Positions 17,409 to 27,206 of a stretch of 64,000 nucleotides of DNA are shown piece by piece; the stretch's first letter is position 1, and each line of letters starts with the position of its first letter. A model generated the notes under the pieces. It searched no databases. It was not told the origin of the DNA and was given only the letters and a program-made list of their open reading frames with translations. Origin of the DNA: Saccharopolyspora gloriosae (GTDB taxonomy: Bacteria > Actinomycetota > Actinomycetes > Mycobacteriales > Pseudonocardiaceae); NCBI RefSeq assembly GCF_014203325.1, contig NZ_JACHIV010000001.1, forward strand, positions 6,077,501 through 6,141,500, in the 5' to 3' direction. The position numbers and the translations under genes were made by a program.

Positions 17409-18509
17409 TCACGGGCCGAACCAGCGTTCTTCCGCCGAGCGCGGCGGAGCGGCGGTGCTGCCGGTGACGAGCTGCGTTTCCAGCACGACGTCGCGCGGCC
17501 TGCCGGGCTCGCTGGTGTCCAGCAGCAGGCGGCCCGCCGCGCGGCCCTTCTCCAGCACCGGCTGGCGCACGGTCGTCAGGCCCACCCGGTCCGCGTCGTC
17601 GATGCCGTCGAAGCCGGTGACCGTGAGGTCGTCCGGCACCCGCAGCCCGCGGCGGCGGGCCTCGTCGAGGGCGCCCAGCGCGAGGATGTCCGAGGTGCAG
17701 ATGATCGCGGTGATCTCCGGGTCGATCTCCAGCAGCTGAGCCGCGGCGGACGCGCCGGATTCCGTGGTGTGGTCGAACCGCTCCACCACCGGCACCTGCG
17801 ACCAGTCGACGCCGGCTTCGCTGAACGCCGCGGCGAGCGCGGTCAGCCGGGAGCGCTGCACGTGGAAGCTCGCGTTCGCCTGCCGGTGCACGGAGGCGAT
17901 GCCGTCGTTGCGCCCGCGCGCCAACCGCATGCAGGACACCCCGATCCGGCGGTGCCCGAGCCCGATCAGGTGGTCGGCGAGCACCTTCACCGCGCCCTCG
18001 TCGTCCGGGCCGACCCAGTCGAGCTGGTCGATGCGCGGCTGGTCGCAGACCACGACCGGCACGGGGCGTTCCAGCACGGCGGCCAGGTGCGGGTCGTCGT
18101 CGGGCACCGAGTACACGACGAACCCGTCGACACCGGCGCGGTGCACCGAGGCGACGTCTTCGCGCTCCGGGCTCGCCGGGATGAGCAGCAGCCCGTGCCC
18201 GGCGTCTTCGCAGGCCAGCGCGAGGCCTTCGAGGAAGCGTATGGCGCCGGGGTCGCGGAAGGCGTAGGAGAGGTTCTCGGTGAGCAGCAGCCCGACCGCC
18301 CCGGCCTTCCGGGTGCGCAGCGAGCGCGCCACCGGGTCGGGGCCCGGGTATCCGAGCCTGCGTGCGGTGTCGAGCACCCGCTTGCGCAGCTCCGGCGAGA
18401 GCTGATCAGGGCGGTTGTACGCGTTCGACACCGTGGTCCTGGAGACCCCGAGCTCCGCCGCGAGCGAAGCCAGCGTCGCAGGCCGTCGGGCATTCGTTGA
18501 CCGAGCCAT
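17409..18509 (-). CDS. LacI-family transcriptional regulator
   Basis: A 366-residue repressor-type regulator. The N-terminal helix-turn-helix (TLASLAAELGVSRTTVSNAYNRP) is followed by the hinge (LGYPGPDPVARSLRT) and a periplasmic-binding-protein-like effector domain that presumably binds a sugar. The start ATG at 18509 has no Shine-Dalgarno sequence, but TACGGT lies six bases upstream, so the mRNA is probably leaderless. A perfect operator-like palindrome covers that -10, implying autoregulation. It is divergent from the MsiK-like ATPase gene, its most likely target. Confidence 0.92.
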   Translation of the reverse strand: MARSTNARRPATLASLAAELGVSRTTVSNAYNRPDQLSPELRKRVLDTARRLGYPGPDPVARSLRTRKAGAVGLLLTENLSYAFRDPGAIRFLEGLALACEDAGHGLLLIPASPEREDVASVHRAGVDGFVVYSVPDDDPHLAAVLERPVPVVVCDQPRIDQLDWVGPDDEGAVKVLADHLIGLGHRRIGVSCMRLARGRNDGIASVHRQANASFHVQRSRLTALAAAFSEAGVDWSQVPVVERFDHTTESGASAAAQLLEIDPEITAIICTSDILALGALDEARRRGLRVPDDLTVTGFDGIDDADRVGLTTVRQPVLEKGRAAGRLLLDTSEPGRPRDVVLETQLVTGSTAAPPRSAEERWFGP

Positions 18510-18528
18510 GGAGGAACCGTAACGGTTC
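18510..18528 (-). promoter_or_regulatory. LacI autoregulatory operator over a leaderless -10
   Basis: The 15-bp palindrome GAACCGTAACGGTTC (18514-18528) contains the -10 hexamer TACGGT (minus strand, 18521-18516), which lies six bases before the ATG. Repressor binding would block the promoter directly. TTCACC 17 bases further up is a reasonable -35. Confidence 0.6.
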
Positions 18529-18566
18529 AGTACCCGGGGGTGAAGCCGCCGGAGATGCAGATCCCA

Positions 18567-18672
18567 TTGCCGATCGGCAACGATCACCCTCCGCGCTCGA
18601 ATGATCACGCACCGAACCGGTTCTCGAAAACCAGTGACCTTAACGCGGTTAAGCGATACGTTGTCGCTTAAC
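18567..18672. promoter_or_regulatory. Palindrome cluster between lacI-type and msiK-like genes
   Basis: Four inverted repeats lie within 106 bases: TTGCCGATCGGCAA (18567-18580), GAACCGGTTC (18614-18623, a LacI-like half-site pair without the central base), CTTAACGCGGTTAAG (18639-18653), and GTTAAGCGA/TCGCTTAAC (18648-18656 and 18664-18672). They are candidate operators for the divergent pair. The last one could also fold in the msiK leader RNA. Confidence 0.5.
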
Positions 18673-18698
18673 CCGAGTCAGTGAAAGGTGCGTCGCAT

Positions 18699-19796
<1,098 letters not shown>

Positions 19797-19816
19797 TCAG
19801 CTCCCTCCGCACACCC

Positions 19817-19842
19817 GATGCCCCCGCCCAGGCGGGGGCATC
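19817..19842 (+). terminator. Terminator hairpin after the msiK-like gene
   Basis: GATGCCCCCGCC (19817-19828) and GGCGGGGGCATC (19831-19842) form a 12-bp stem 21 bases past the stop. No T-run follows. Confidence 0.65.
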
Positions 19843-19864
19843 GTGCGTTCCGCGTCCGGGCGGC

Positions 19865-20210
19865 GGTGAACGGACCCTTCGTCCGATCCCGTTGGGCGAA
19901 CAGGCCGTTCACCCCCCCACTCGATGACCGCACCCCCACCTCAGCGCGCTGCCCCGGCGGCGCCACGGCCGCGTTTCCGAGTCAACGGCCCGTTCGTCCA
20001 ATCCCGTTGGACGAACGGGCCGTTCACCCCACCCGGCCGAGCACGCGGCGACCCTGCATTTCGAGTGAACGGACCGTTCGTCCAATGCCATTGGGCAGAC
20101 GGTCCGTTCACCCACGAACCCGCCCACCCGGCCGAGCACGCGGCGACTCCGCTTTCCGAGTGAACGGCCCGTTCGTCCAATGCCGTTGGACGAACGGGCC
20201 GTTCACCCCC
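19865..20210. repeat. Array of four GTGAACGG hairpin repeats
   Basis: Four copies of a near-perfect inverted repeat of about 50 bases begin at 19866, 19981, 20065 and 20160. Each arm is GTGAACGG, then nCCGTTCGTCCAA, and pairs with its mirror ending CCGTTCAC. The spacers of units 3 and 4 also repeat (CCGGCCGAGCACGCGGCGAC). Units 2 and 4 pair almost perfectly over 20 bp. Unit 3 has GGACC/GGTCC where units 2 and 4 have GGCCC/GGGCC, a compensatory change. Unit 1 is partly decayed. No coding role is apparent. Confidence 0.8.
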
Positions 20211-20309
20211 ACCTGTCCGCCTCGGTGCGCGGCTGCTCGTCGCGGGGCGGTCACACGGACGGGGGTGACTCGGCCGGGCGGCTGGATCGGTGGAAGGTGC
20301 GGGCGATAA

Positions 20310-20324
20310 TGCGAAGCGTTGTCA
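20310..20324 (-). promoter_or_regulatory. Possible Zur-box-like site (distal)
   Basis: The minus strand reads TGACAACGCTTCGCA, sharing the first eight bases with the site at 20389 and matching about 10 of 15 positions of a TGAAAATGATTTTCA-like zinc-uptake operator. Tentative. Confidence 0.3.
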
Positions 20325-20388
20325 TGTTCACACCTCTCGGCTCACCCGTTCGATGGTTCGGCCCAGTTGGCACGGCGTACGCTGCACA

Positions 20389-20403
20389 TGACAACGGTTT
20401 CCG
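20389..20403 (+). promoter_or_regulatory. Possible Zur box upstream of znuA
   Basis: TGACAACGGTTTCCG, embedded in the imperfect palindrome CAACGG-TTT-CCGTTTG, lies 70 bases before znuA and just after a TACGCT -10-like hexamer (20378-20383). The position suits zinc-dependent repression. The match to the consensus is partial. Confidence 0.4.
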
Positions 20404-20472
20404 TTTGCGGTCGTCGAAGGTCCCCCGGCCCCGGCGTCCCCACCTCACGGTGCGTCCCCGAGGAGTGCGTTC

Positions 20473-21516
20473 ATGACCGTCTTCACCCGACGTGCCCGCC
20501 GCGGCGGCACGGCGCTGGCCGGCCTCACGGTCGCCGCGCTGACCGCCACCGCCTGCGGCGGCACGGGCTCCGATCAGGCCGCTGACGACGGCGAGCTGAC
20601 GGTCGTGGCCACCACGAACGTCTGGGCCTCCGTCGCACGGGCCGTCGGCGGCCCTGGCGTCGAGGTCGAGTCGATCATCGACGACCCGGCGGCGGACCCG
20701 CACTCCTACGAGAGCAGCCCGCAGGACGCGGCGAAGGTCGGCGACGCCGACCTGGTGCTGCTCAACGGCGGCGGCTACGACGAGTTCGCCGAGCAGATCC
20801 TCGACGGCACCGGCGCGGGCAAGCCGACCGTGCAGGCCGTCGAAGGCGAGCACGAGCACGCGGAGGAACCCGCCGCGGACCACGAGCACGGCCACGAGCA
20901 CGGAGGTGCACCGGCCGACGAGCACGCCGAGGCCCCCGCCGGTCACTCCGACGCCCACGCCGACGAGCACGCCGGGCACGACCACTCCGTGAACGAGCAC
21001 GTCTGGTACGACCTGCACGTCGTCCGCGAGACCGCGGACCGCGTCGCCGAGGAGCTCGGCAAGATCCAGCCCGAGCGGGCCCAGGAGTTCCGCGACAACG
21101 CCGCGCGGTTCGGCGAGCAGATCGGCGGCCTGGAAGGCCGCGTCGACCAGATCGCGGCCACCGAGCACGGCAAGAAGGTCATCGTCACCGAGCCCGTGGC
21201 GCACTACCTCGTGGAGTCCGCCGGGCTCACCGACATCACCCCGCAGTCCTTCGTGCACTCCGTCGAAGCGGGCAACGACCCGGCCGCGGCCGCCGTCGCG
21301 GAGATCCAGAACGCGGTGAACTCCCGGCAGGCCGCAGCGGTGATCTACAACCCGCAGACCGAATCCCCGGTCACCGAATCGGTCCGCAAGGGCGCGGAGC
21401 AGAATCAGACCCCGGTCGTCGAGATGACCGAGACCCTGCCGCAGGATCAGGACTACGTGCGGTGGATGGACGGTCAGATCTCGGCGCTGCAAGCGGCGCT
21501 GGCCGGTCGCCCCTGA
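20473..21516 (+). CDS. Zinc/manganese ABC transporter binding lipoprotein (ZnuA-like)
   Basis: A 347-residue lipoprotein. The signal peptide ends in a lipobox-like TATAC, with the Cys near residue 35. The fold is the cluster A-I metal-binding protein type (NVWASVARAVGGPGVEVE, DPHSYESSPQDA, VTEPVAHYLVESAGL). A loop of about 60 residues holds some 15 histidines alternating with Asp/Glu, typical of zinc-specific ZnuA proteins. The metal-site His in EHVWYDLHVV follows. ATG at 20473 has GAGGAG seven bases upstream. It heads a znuA-C-B operon. Confidence 0.92.
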   Translation: MTVFTRRARRGGTALAGLTVAALTATACGGTGSDQAADDGELTVVATTNVWASVARAVGGPGVEVESIIDDPAADPHSYESSPQDAAKVGDADLVLLNGGGYDEFAEQILDGTGAGKPTVQAVEGEHEHAEEPAADHEHGHEHGGAPADEHAEAPAGHSDAHADEHAGHDHSVNEHVWYDLHVVRETADRVAEELGKIQPERAQEFRDNAARFGEQIGGLEGRVDQIAATEHGKKVIVTEPVAHYLVESAGLTDITPQSFVHSVEAGNDPAAAAVAEIQNAVNSRQAAAVIYNPQTESPVTESVRKGAEQNQTPVVEMTETLPQDQDYVRWMDGQISALQAALAGRP

Positions 21517-21574
21517 ACGGGCCCCGCGCCGCACCCCGAACGACCCGCACCCCACCACTGATCCGAGAGCCACC

Positions 21575-22432
21575 GTGGAACCCAGCACCGACACCGCAGC
21601 ACCGGACCGCAGCGTCCCGGTCACGTCCGGCCGCGACCCGGCGGTCCGGCTGCGCGAAGCCAGCCTCGCCTACGGTTCCCGGGTCCTGTGGGACCGGCTC
21701 GACCTGGACGTGCGCCCCGGTGAGTTCCTGGCCGTGCTGGGCCCGAACGGCTCCGGCAAGACGAGCCTGCTGCGCGTGCTGCTCGGTTTGCAGCCGCTCA
21801 GCGGCGGTGAGGTCCACGTCGCGGGCGAGGCGGTGCGGCGCGGCAGTTCCCGCATCGGTTACATCCCGCAGCAGCGCTCGGTGGACCCGACGCTGACCGT
21901 CCGCGGCAGCGACCTGGTGGGGCTCGGCTTGGACGGGCACCACTGGGGCGTGGGCTTCCGGCGGCGCAAGGACCGCAAGCGGCGCGTCGAGCGGGCGCTG
22001 CGCTCGGTGGAGGCCACCGAGTACGCGCGGATGCCGCTGGGCCTGCTCTCCGGTGGTGAGCAGCAGCGGCTCCGGGTGGCGCAGGCCCTGGTCGGCGAGC
22101 CGGACGTGCTGCTGTGCGACGAGCCGCTGCTGTCCTTGGACATCGCGCACCAGCGCAACGTGAGCAGGCTGATCGCTCGGCAGGCCAAGGAGACCGACGC
22201 CGCGGTGCTGTTCGTGACGCACGAGATCAACCCGGTGCTGCCGCTGGTCGACCGGATCCTGTACTTGGTCGACGGCCGGTTCCGGATCGGCACCCCGGAC
22301 GAGGTGATGACGTCGGCGACGCTCTCGGAGCTGTACCGCTCCGACGTCGAGGTGGCGCGGGTCGGCGGCAGGCTCGTCGTCACCGGCACCGATGAAGTCG
22401 ATCACCACCACTGCGCCGCGGAGACCTCATGA
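21575..22432 (+). CDS. Metal ABC transporter ATPase (ZnuC-like)
   Basis: A 285-residue ATPase for the zinc/manganese importer. Walker A GPNGSGKTS, signature LSGGEQQRLRVAQAL, Walker B VLLCDEPLLSLD and switch VTHEINPVLPL (typical of this subfamily) are present. The C-terminus ends DEVDHHHCAAETS, a small histidine cluster that might sense or bind metal. GTG at 21575, 58 bases after znuA. It overlaps the permease gene by ATGA. Confidence 0.93.
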   Translation: MEPSTDTAAPDRSVPVTSGRDPAVRLREASLAYGSRVLWDRLDLDVRPGEFLAVLGPNGSGKTSLLRVLLGLQPLSGGEVHVAGEAVRRGSSRIGYIPQQRSVDPTLTVRGSDLVGLGLDGHHWGVGFRRRKDRKRRVERALRSVEATEYARMPLGLLSGGEQQRLRVAQALVGEPDVLLCDEPLLSLDIAHQRNVSRLIARQAKETDAAVLFVTHEINPVLPLVDRILYLVDGRFRIGTPDEVMTSATLSELYRSDVEVARVGGRLVVTGTDEVDHHHCAAETS

Positions 22433-23313
22433 GCACCCTGACCGACGCACTCGGCCGGTTCTTCGACTTCGAGCTCACCGCCGACCTGCTCGGCTACCCG
22501 TTCGTGCAGCAGGCGCTGCTGGCGGCGGCGGCGCTGGGCCTGGTCTCGGGCGCGCTGGCACCGCTGGTGGTGGCGCGGAAGATGTCGTTCGCGGTGCACG
22601 GCACGGCGGAGCTCGCGTTCACCGGCGCGGCGGCGGCGCTGCTGTTCGGCGCGAGCGTCGGGGTGGGCGCGCTCGGCGGCGCGGTGGTCGCCGCGCTGCT
22701 GCTCGGTTTCCTCGGGCAGCGCGGTGGCGAACGGGACTCGGTGATCGGCGCGATCCTGTCGTTCGGCCTCGGTCTCGGCGTGCTGCTGCTGTGGATGAAC
22801 CCGGAGCGCACCGCGAACAAGTTCAGCCTGCTCATCGGCCAGATCGTCGGCGTCGACTCGGCCGACGTGGCGCTGCTGACGGGCAGCGCGGCGGTGGTGC
22901 TGCTGGTGCTCGCCGTGGTGTACCGGCCGCTGCTGTTCGCCAGCGTCGACCCCGATGTGGCGGCGGCGCGCGGGGTGCCCGCGCGGCTGCTCACCCCGCT
23001 GTTCGCGGTGCTGGTGGGGGTGGCGACCGCGCTCGGCGTGTACACGGTGGGAGCGCTGCTGGTGCTGGCGCTGATGGTGACGCCCGGTGCGGCGGCGGCG
23101 CGGATCACCGCGAGCCCGCTGCTGTCCACGGTGCTCGCGGTGGTGTTCGCGGAGGTCGCGGTGCTGGGCGGCATCGTGCTGTCGCTGGCGCCCGGTGCCC
23201 CGGTGAGCGCGTTCGTGACGATCTTGTCGTTCGTGATCTACCTGGTCTGCCGCGCCGTCGGCACCGTCCGCCTGCGCCGCGCCTCCCGCACTCCGGCGCC
23301 CGCCGCGGCCTGA
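22429..23313 (+). CDS. Metal ABC transporter permease (ZnuB-like)
   Basis: A 294-residue permease of the ABC-3 family with eight or so membrane helices from residue 28 on. Conserved pieces include ALAPLVVARKMSFAVHGTAELAFTG near residues 42-68 and YTVGALLVLALMVTPGAAAA. It forms the membrane channel for ZnuA-delivered metal with the ATPase upstream. The ATG overlaps the ATPase stop (ATGA), so translation is coupled. Confidence 0.93.
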   Translation: MSTLTDALGRFFDFELTADLLGYPFVQQALLAAAALGLVSGALAPLVVARKMSFAVHGTAELAFTGAAAALLFGASVGVGALGGAVVAALLLGFLGQRGGERDSVIGAILSFGLGLGVLLLWMNPERTANKFSLLIGQIVGVDSADVALLTGSAAVVLLVLAVVYRPLLFASVDPDVAAARGVPARLLTPLFAVLVGVATALGVYTVGALLVLALMVTPGAAAARITASPLLSTVLAVVFAEVAVLGGIVLSLAPGAPVSAFVTILSFVIYLVCRAVGTVRLRRASRTPAPAAA

Positions 23314-23358
23314 CGCTCACCGCCGGGCGTCGTTCACTCCACCCGAGGCCGCGGGTCG

Positions 23359-24651
23359 TCAGCGCGGGTCGGCGGCGAGGATCGCTCCGACCTGGTCGGC
23401 CACGGCCGGGTCGAGCAGGTCGTAGCGCCCGCCGGAGACGAACCGCTCGGAGAGTTCGAAGGTCACCACGTCGCCCTCCGCGAGCAGCGCCCCCGTCTCC
23501 TGCGGCCGCTTCGCGATCTCCTCCGGGTGCACGATCGCGATGTCGGCGAACGTCGCGGCGAGGTACGGGCTGGCGAACTGGGTGAACGAGTCGCCCACCA
23601 TCCGGGTCGGCGCGTCGACCATGCCCGGTTTCGGCGCCGATTCCAGCCGCAGCGGCTCGTGGAAGTCGCTCGGCTGGAACCGCGTGTTGTCGGCGCCCCC
23701 GTCGGGGGCCAGCGAGTACGCCCGGATCGGCACGGTGCGGCTCTGCCCGAGCTGGTCGGGGATGTCGGCGGAGTGCGGGTACTCCCTGCTCGGCAGCAGC
23801 TTCCACCCGGCCGTGCTGCCCGGCCGGAGCCGCTCGGCGAGCTGGTAGACCATCGTGATGCCGCCTTCGTGGGTCCAGTGCGTGTCGATGTCGTGGTAGA
23901 TCGCCCGCCCGTTGCGGTCGGCGGCGTCCCGCAGCGGTTCCCGCATGTCGACGGCACCGGTCGCGGTCGGCAGCCGCCGCCAGAACTCCTCCCGGGCTTG
24001 CGACGAGCAGTCCTCGCCCGCGTAGTGCTCCGGCAGGTTCGCCGGGTACATCGTCGACTTGTCCGGCGCGATGACCAGTTGGAACTCCCGCCCGGACGCT
24101 TCGACGACGCTGCGCCACCGCCGCAGTCCCGCGATCACCTCGTCCAGGTCCCGCTTCGGCGTGCACGGGTACGCCACGTCGTGCCCGAGGTAGAGCCAGC
24201 CCGCCTTGCCCTCGATGACCTTGGGGAACACGTTCTCGTTCAGCGGCGGACGCGGCTGCTGCTGATCGCTGCCGGTGCCGACCGGCGAGCTGTGCGCGCC
24301 CGATTCCAGCCGCGCCTGCTCCCCGAACACGCCTTGGCTGATGCCGTGCACGGACCGGACTGCCTGCCCGCGGAACGGCAGGTTCTCGGCGGCCCACGGG
24401 CTCAGCCCGGTGAGGAACCCCCAGCCTTCGGTGATGCCGGGGAACTCGGCGAGCGGCCGGTTCTCCAGCTGCTCCGCCCGCGCCCCGAACACCCAGGTCG
24501 TGGCGGGCGCGGTGAGGAACAGCAGCGCGCACACCAGCGCCGTGAGCTGCCGTCTGCCGTGCCGCGGCCGGTGCATCGGGTGCTCGCGCGGCAACCACGA
24601 CTCGTGGACCGCAGGTAACTCCGTGGGTTCCGTCATGGACACGCCGCTCAC
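23359..24651 (-). CDS. AlgX/AlgJ-like SGNH hydrolase-fold O-acetylation protein
   Basis: A 430-residue protein with one membrane helix near residues 35-55 and an extracytoplasmic SGNH-like domain. Family features are EQLENRPLAEFP, a region around KAGWLYLGHD, DTHWTHEGG with the catalytic Asp-His pair, and MVGDSFTQF with the nucleophilic Ser. Such proteins transfer acetyl groups to cell-surface polysaccharide. The start is uncertain: GTG 24651 or the ATG five codons later, neither with a clear ribosome site. It lies 113 bases after the MBOAT gene and completes an acetylation pair. Confidence 0.8.
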   Translation of the reverse strand: MSGVSMTEPTELPAVHESWLPREHPMHRPRHGRRQLTALVCALLFLTAPATTWVFGARAEQLENRPLAEFPGITEGWGFLTGLSPWAAENLPFRGQAVRSVHGISQGVFGEQARLESGAHSSPVGTGSDQQQPRPPLNENVFPKVIEGKAGWLYLGHDVAYPCTPKRDLDEVIAGLRRWRSVVEASGREFQLVIAPDKSTMYPANLPEHYAGEDCSSQAREEFWRRLPTATGAVDMREPLRDAADRNGRAIYHDIDTHWTHEGGITMVYQLAERLRPGSTAGWKLLPSREYPHSADIPDQLGQSRTVPIRAYSLAPDGGADNTRFQPSDFHEPLRLESAPKPGMVDAPTRMVGDSFTQFASPYLAATFADIAIVHPEEIAKRPQETGALLAEGDVVTFELSERFVSGGRYDLLDPAVADQVGAILAADPR

Positions 24652-24764
24652 GTTAGCCGCGCCGCTTCCCGCCCGTGCGCGGTTCCACGAGCGTCACAGC
24701 ACACCCACCCCGCACAACCGAGCCACCACTGTTCTCCCTTCCGGCATGAAGCGTTCGGTCGCGG

Positions 24765-26195
24765 TCAGAACTGGTAGTACAGGAACGGGCTGAAGGAGCC
24801 GGTGGCGACGAGCAGGCCCGAGTAGGCGAGGCCCGCGGTCATGACGCCGATGCGCAGGGCGTTGGCGGGGCGGGAGCGGACCGACTCCAGGAACGGGCCG
24901 GTGCCGGTCGACGCGGGCAGCGCCACCACGACGAGCGCGACCAGCAGGAAGAACACCCGCTGGTGCGTCACGGATGCGGCGACGATGTCGGTGAGCCCGG
25001 ACAGGTCCGGCAGCAGCATGTGGCCGATCATCGTGAACGCGGTGCCGACGTCCGGGGCGCGGAAGAACACCCAGCCCACGACGACCAGCAGCAACGTCGA
25101 GACGCGCCTGCCGAGCAGCGCCCAGCGGCCCGCCGGGGCGGCGTCGTGGCCGGTCGCGCGTTCGATCACCAGCAGCGCGCCGTGGAACAGGCCCCACACC
25201 AGGTACGTCCAGGCGGCGCCGTGCCAGAAGCCGGTGAGCACGAAGATGATCGTGAGGTTCAGGTAGGTGCGGCCGGTGCCGCGGCGGTTGCCGCCGAGCG
25301 GGATGTAGACGTAGTCGCGGAACCAGCGCGACAGCGACATGTGCCAGCGCCGCCAGAACTCGGTGACCGTCACCGAGGAGTAGGGGCGGGCGAAGTTCTC
25401 CGGCAGCCGGAACCCCAGCATCCGGCCCAGCCCGATCGCCATGTCGGAGTAGCCGGAGAAGTCGAAGTACAGCTGGACCGTGTAGCCGATGGCGCCGAGC
25501 CAGGCCACGGCGAAGCTCATGTCCTCGGCCGGGGTCGCGAAGCAGGCGTCGACCATGGGGGCGAGCGTGTCGGCGACGACGACCTTCTTCGTCAGTCCCC
25601 ACGCGAACCGGGGGAACCCGGCTGCGATGTCGTCGAGCCGGTGCGTGCGGGGCTGCGGCAGCTGGTCGGCGATCTCCCGGTAGCGCACGATCGGGCCGGC
25701 CACCAGCTGCGGGAACATCGCGATGTAGGTGACGAAGGCGACGGGGTTGCGCAGCGCGGGCCGCTCGCCGCGGTACACGTCCACGACGTAGGAGATGTGG
25801 TGGAACGTGTAGAAGGAGATCCCGATCGGCAGCGCCAGTTGCAGCACCGGGAAGTCGCCGCCGAACCACCGGCCCAGCGTCGCGAGCTGCTCGGTGGCGA
25901 ATCCCGCGTACTTCCACACCACCAGGACCAGCAGGTTGAACGACACCGCGCCGATCAGCACGGTCCTGCGGTGCGGGCGCGGTTCCCACTCGTCGGGTTC
26001 GAGGGAACGTCCGGCGAAGAAGTTGACCACGATGCACGTCAGCAGCAGCAAGGTCGTGCCGCCCGCTCCGCTGGCGTAGAACACCAGGCTCGCGACCGCC
26101 ACGATCGCGTTGCGCGCGGCTCGGGGTGCGACGAGCACCGCGATCAGCACTAACGGCAGGAAGTACCAGAGGAACAGCGGAGTCGAAAAGTACAT
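24765..26195 (-). CDS. MBOAT O-acyltransferase (AlgI-like)
   Basis: A 476-residue polytopic membrane acyltransferase. Typical AlgI/DltB features are MYFSTPLFLWYFLPLVL at the N-terminus, LPIGISFYTFHHISYVVDVYRGE, LYFDFSGYSDMAIGLGRMLGF, FWRRWHMSLSRWFRDYVYIP, and LTGFWHGAAWTYLVWG with the essential His. It would pass acetyl groups across the membrane to the AlgX-like partner downstream. The polymer is unknown, since no polysaccharide synthase gene is near. Confidence 0.93.
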   Translation of the reverse strand: MYFSTPLFLWYFLPLVLIAVLVAPRAARNAIVAVASLVFYASGAGGTTLLLLTCIVVNFFAGRSLEPDEWEPRPHRRTVLIGAVSFNLLVLVVWKYAGFATEQLATLGRWFGGDFPVLQLALPIGISFYTFHHISYVVDVYRGERPALRNPVAFVTYIAMFPQLVAGPIVRYREIADQLPQPRTHRLDDIAAGFPRFAWGLTKKVVVADTLAPMVDACFATPAEDMSFAVAWLGAIGYTVQLYFDFSGYSDMAIGLGRMLGFRLPENFARPYSSVTVTEFWRRWHMSLSRWFRDYVYIPLGGNRRGTGRTYLNLTIIFVLTGFWHGAAWTYLVWGLFHGALLVIERATGHDAAPAGRWALLGRRVSTLLLVVVGWVFFRAPDVGTAFTMIGHMLLPDLSGLTDIVAASVTHQRVFFLLVALVVVALPASTGTGPFLESVRSRPANALRIGVMTAGLAYSGLLVATGSFSPFLYYQF

Positions 26196-26328
26196 CGGTG
26201 TTGGGCCTCGCGGTGCTGGGAGGCCCCGGCCTCCCGATCGTGTCGGGTTCGGAGCCTAGCCGAGCGGTGCACCGCACTTGCCGCGAATGGTTCAGCTCGA
26301 ACCGCGTACAAGCGCCGCCCCGGTTACC

Positions 26329-26341
26329 TACTCTGGGTTTC
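26329..26341 (+). promoter_or_regulatory. Leaderless -10 element for the scramblase-family gene
   Basis: TACTCT (26329-26334) is seven bases before ATG at 26342 and no Shine-Dalgarno sequence is present. Confidence 0.5.
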
Positions 26342-27205
26342 ATGACCGCTCCGCCCCCGCCGGGCTGGTACCCGGACCAAGTCGACCAGCGCTACGTGCG
26401 CTGGTGGGACGGCAGGCAGTGGACCCAGCACGTCCAGCCAGCGCGCCCGCCGCAACCGCCGCCGCAGCCGGGCGGACCTCCGGGAGCGCGACCGGCGGGG
26501 CAGGGAGATGCCTCCCCCATCGAGTTGGCGCTCGGCGGCACCGGGGATTCGGATTCCGTCCGCCACCAGGCGCAGCAGCAGGCCGGCGTCGGCGGGACCG
26601 TGGCCGGTGGCGGTGGCACCTTGTTCAGCGAGCCGGTGCTGGTGGTCAACCAGAAGGCGAAGCTGATCGAGATGGCCAACGAGTACGCCGTCTACGACCA
26701 GCACGGCGGGCAGCTCGGTTCGGTGGTGCAGACGGGTCAGAGCGGCGTGCAGAAGGCGTTGCGGCTGTTCACCAAGCTCGACGCCCTGATGACGGTGCGG
26801 TTGGAGATCCGCGACGCCGGGGGCGCACCGGTGCTCACGATGAACCGCCCGGCGACGATGTGGAAGTCGACCGTGCACGTCCAGCGCCCCGACGGCACCC
26901 CGGTCGGCGACATCCGGATGGAGAACGCCTTCGGGAAGCCGCGGTTCGCCTTCGAGGTGGACGGCAGGCGCATCGGCGGCATCACCGCCCAGAACCTGCG
27001 CGCCTGGGACTTCAAGATCACCGACGAGCGTGACGAGCACATCGGCCAGATCAGCAAGACCTGGCAGGGCCTCGGCAAAGCCATGTTCACCACGGCCGAC
27101 AACTACGTCCTCCAGCTGCACCGCCCACTACCGGACCCGCTGATAAGCCTCGTGGTGTCCGCAGCCCTGACAATCGACACAACCCTCGGCCAAGCCCAGA
27201 AGTAA
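26342..27205 (+). CDS. DUF2510 and phospholipid scramblase-like protein
   Basis: A 287-residue protein. Residues 3-30 are a DUF2510 motif (PPGWYPDQVDQRYVRWWDG). A Pro/Gly-rich linker follows. From residue 95 it has the LURP-one/scramblase beta-barrel fold (LVVNQKAKLIEMANEYAVYD, GDIRMENAFGKPRFAF, ITAQNLRAWDFKITDE). In actinobacteria such proteins are abundant but uncharacterised, and lipid scrambling is not demonstrated. The promoter geometry fixes the start at 26342. Repeat copy A follows its 3' end. Confidence 0.8.
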   Translation: MTAPPPPGWYPDQVDQRYVRWWDGRQWTQHVQPARPPQPPPQPGGPPGARPAGQGDASPIELALGGTGDSDSVRHQAQQQAGVGGTVAGGGGTLFSEPVLVVNQKAKLIEMANEYAVYDQHGGQLGSVVQTGQSGVQKALRLFTKLDALMTVRLEIRDAGGAPVLTMNRPATMWKSTVHVQRPDGTPVGDIRMENAFGKPRFAFEVDGRRIGGITAQNLRAWDFKITDERDEHIGQISKTWQGLGKAMFTTADNYVLQLHRPLPDPLISLVVSAALTIDTTLGQAQK

Positions 27206-27206
27206 T

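Noticed and set aside
19865-20210. CRISPR array
   Set aside because: Repeats are about 50-base palindromes with substitutions, the spacers are themselves repeated, and no cas genes are near.
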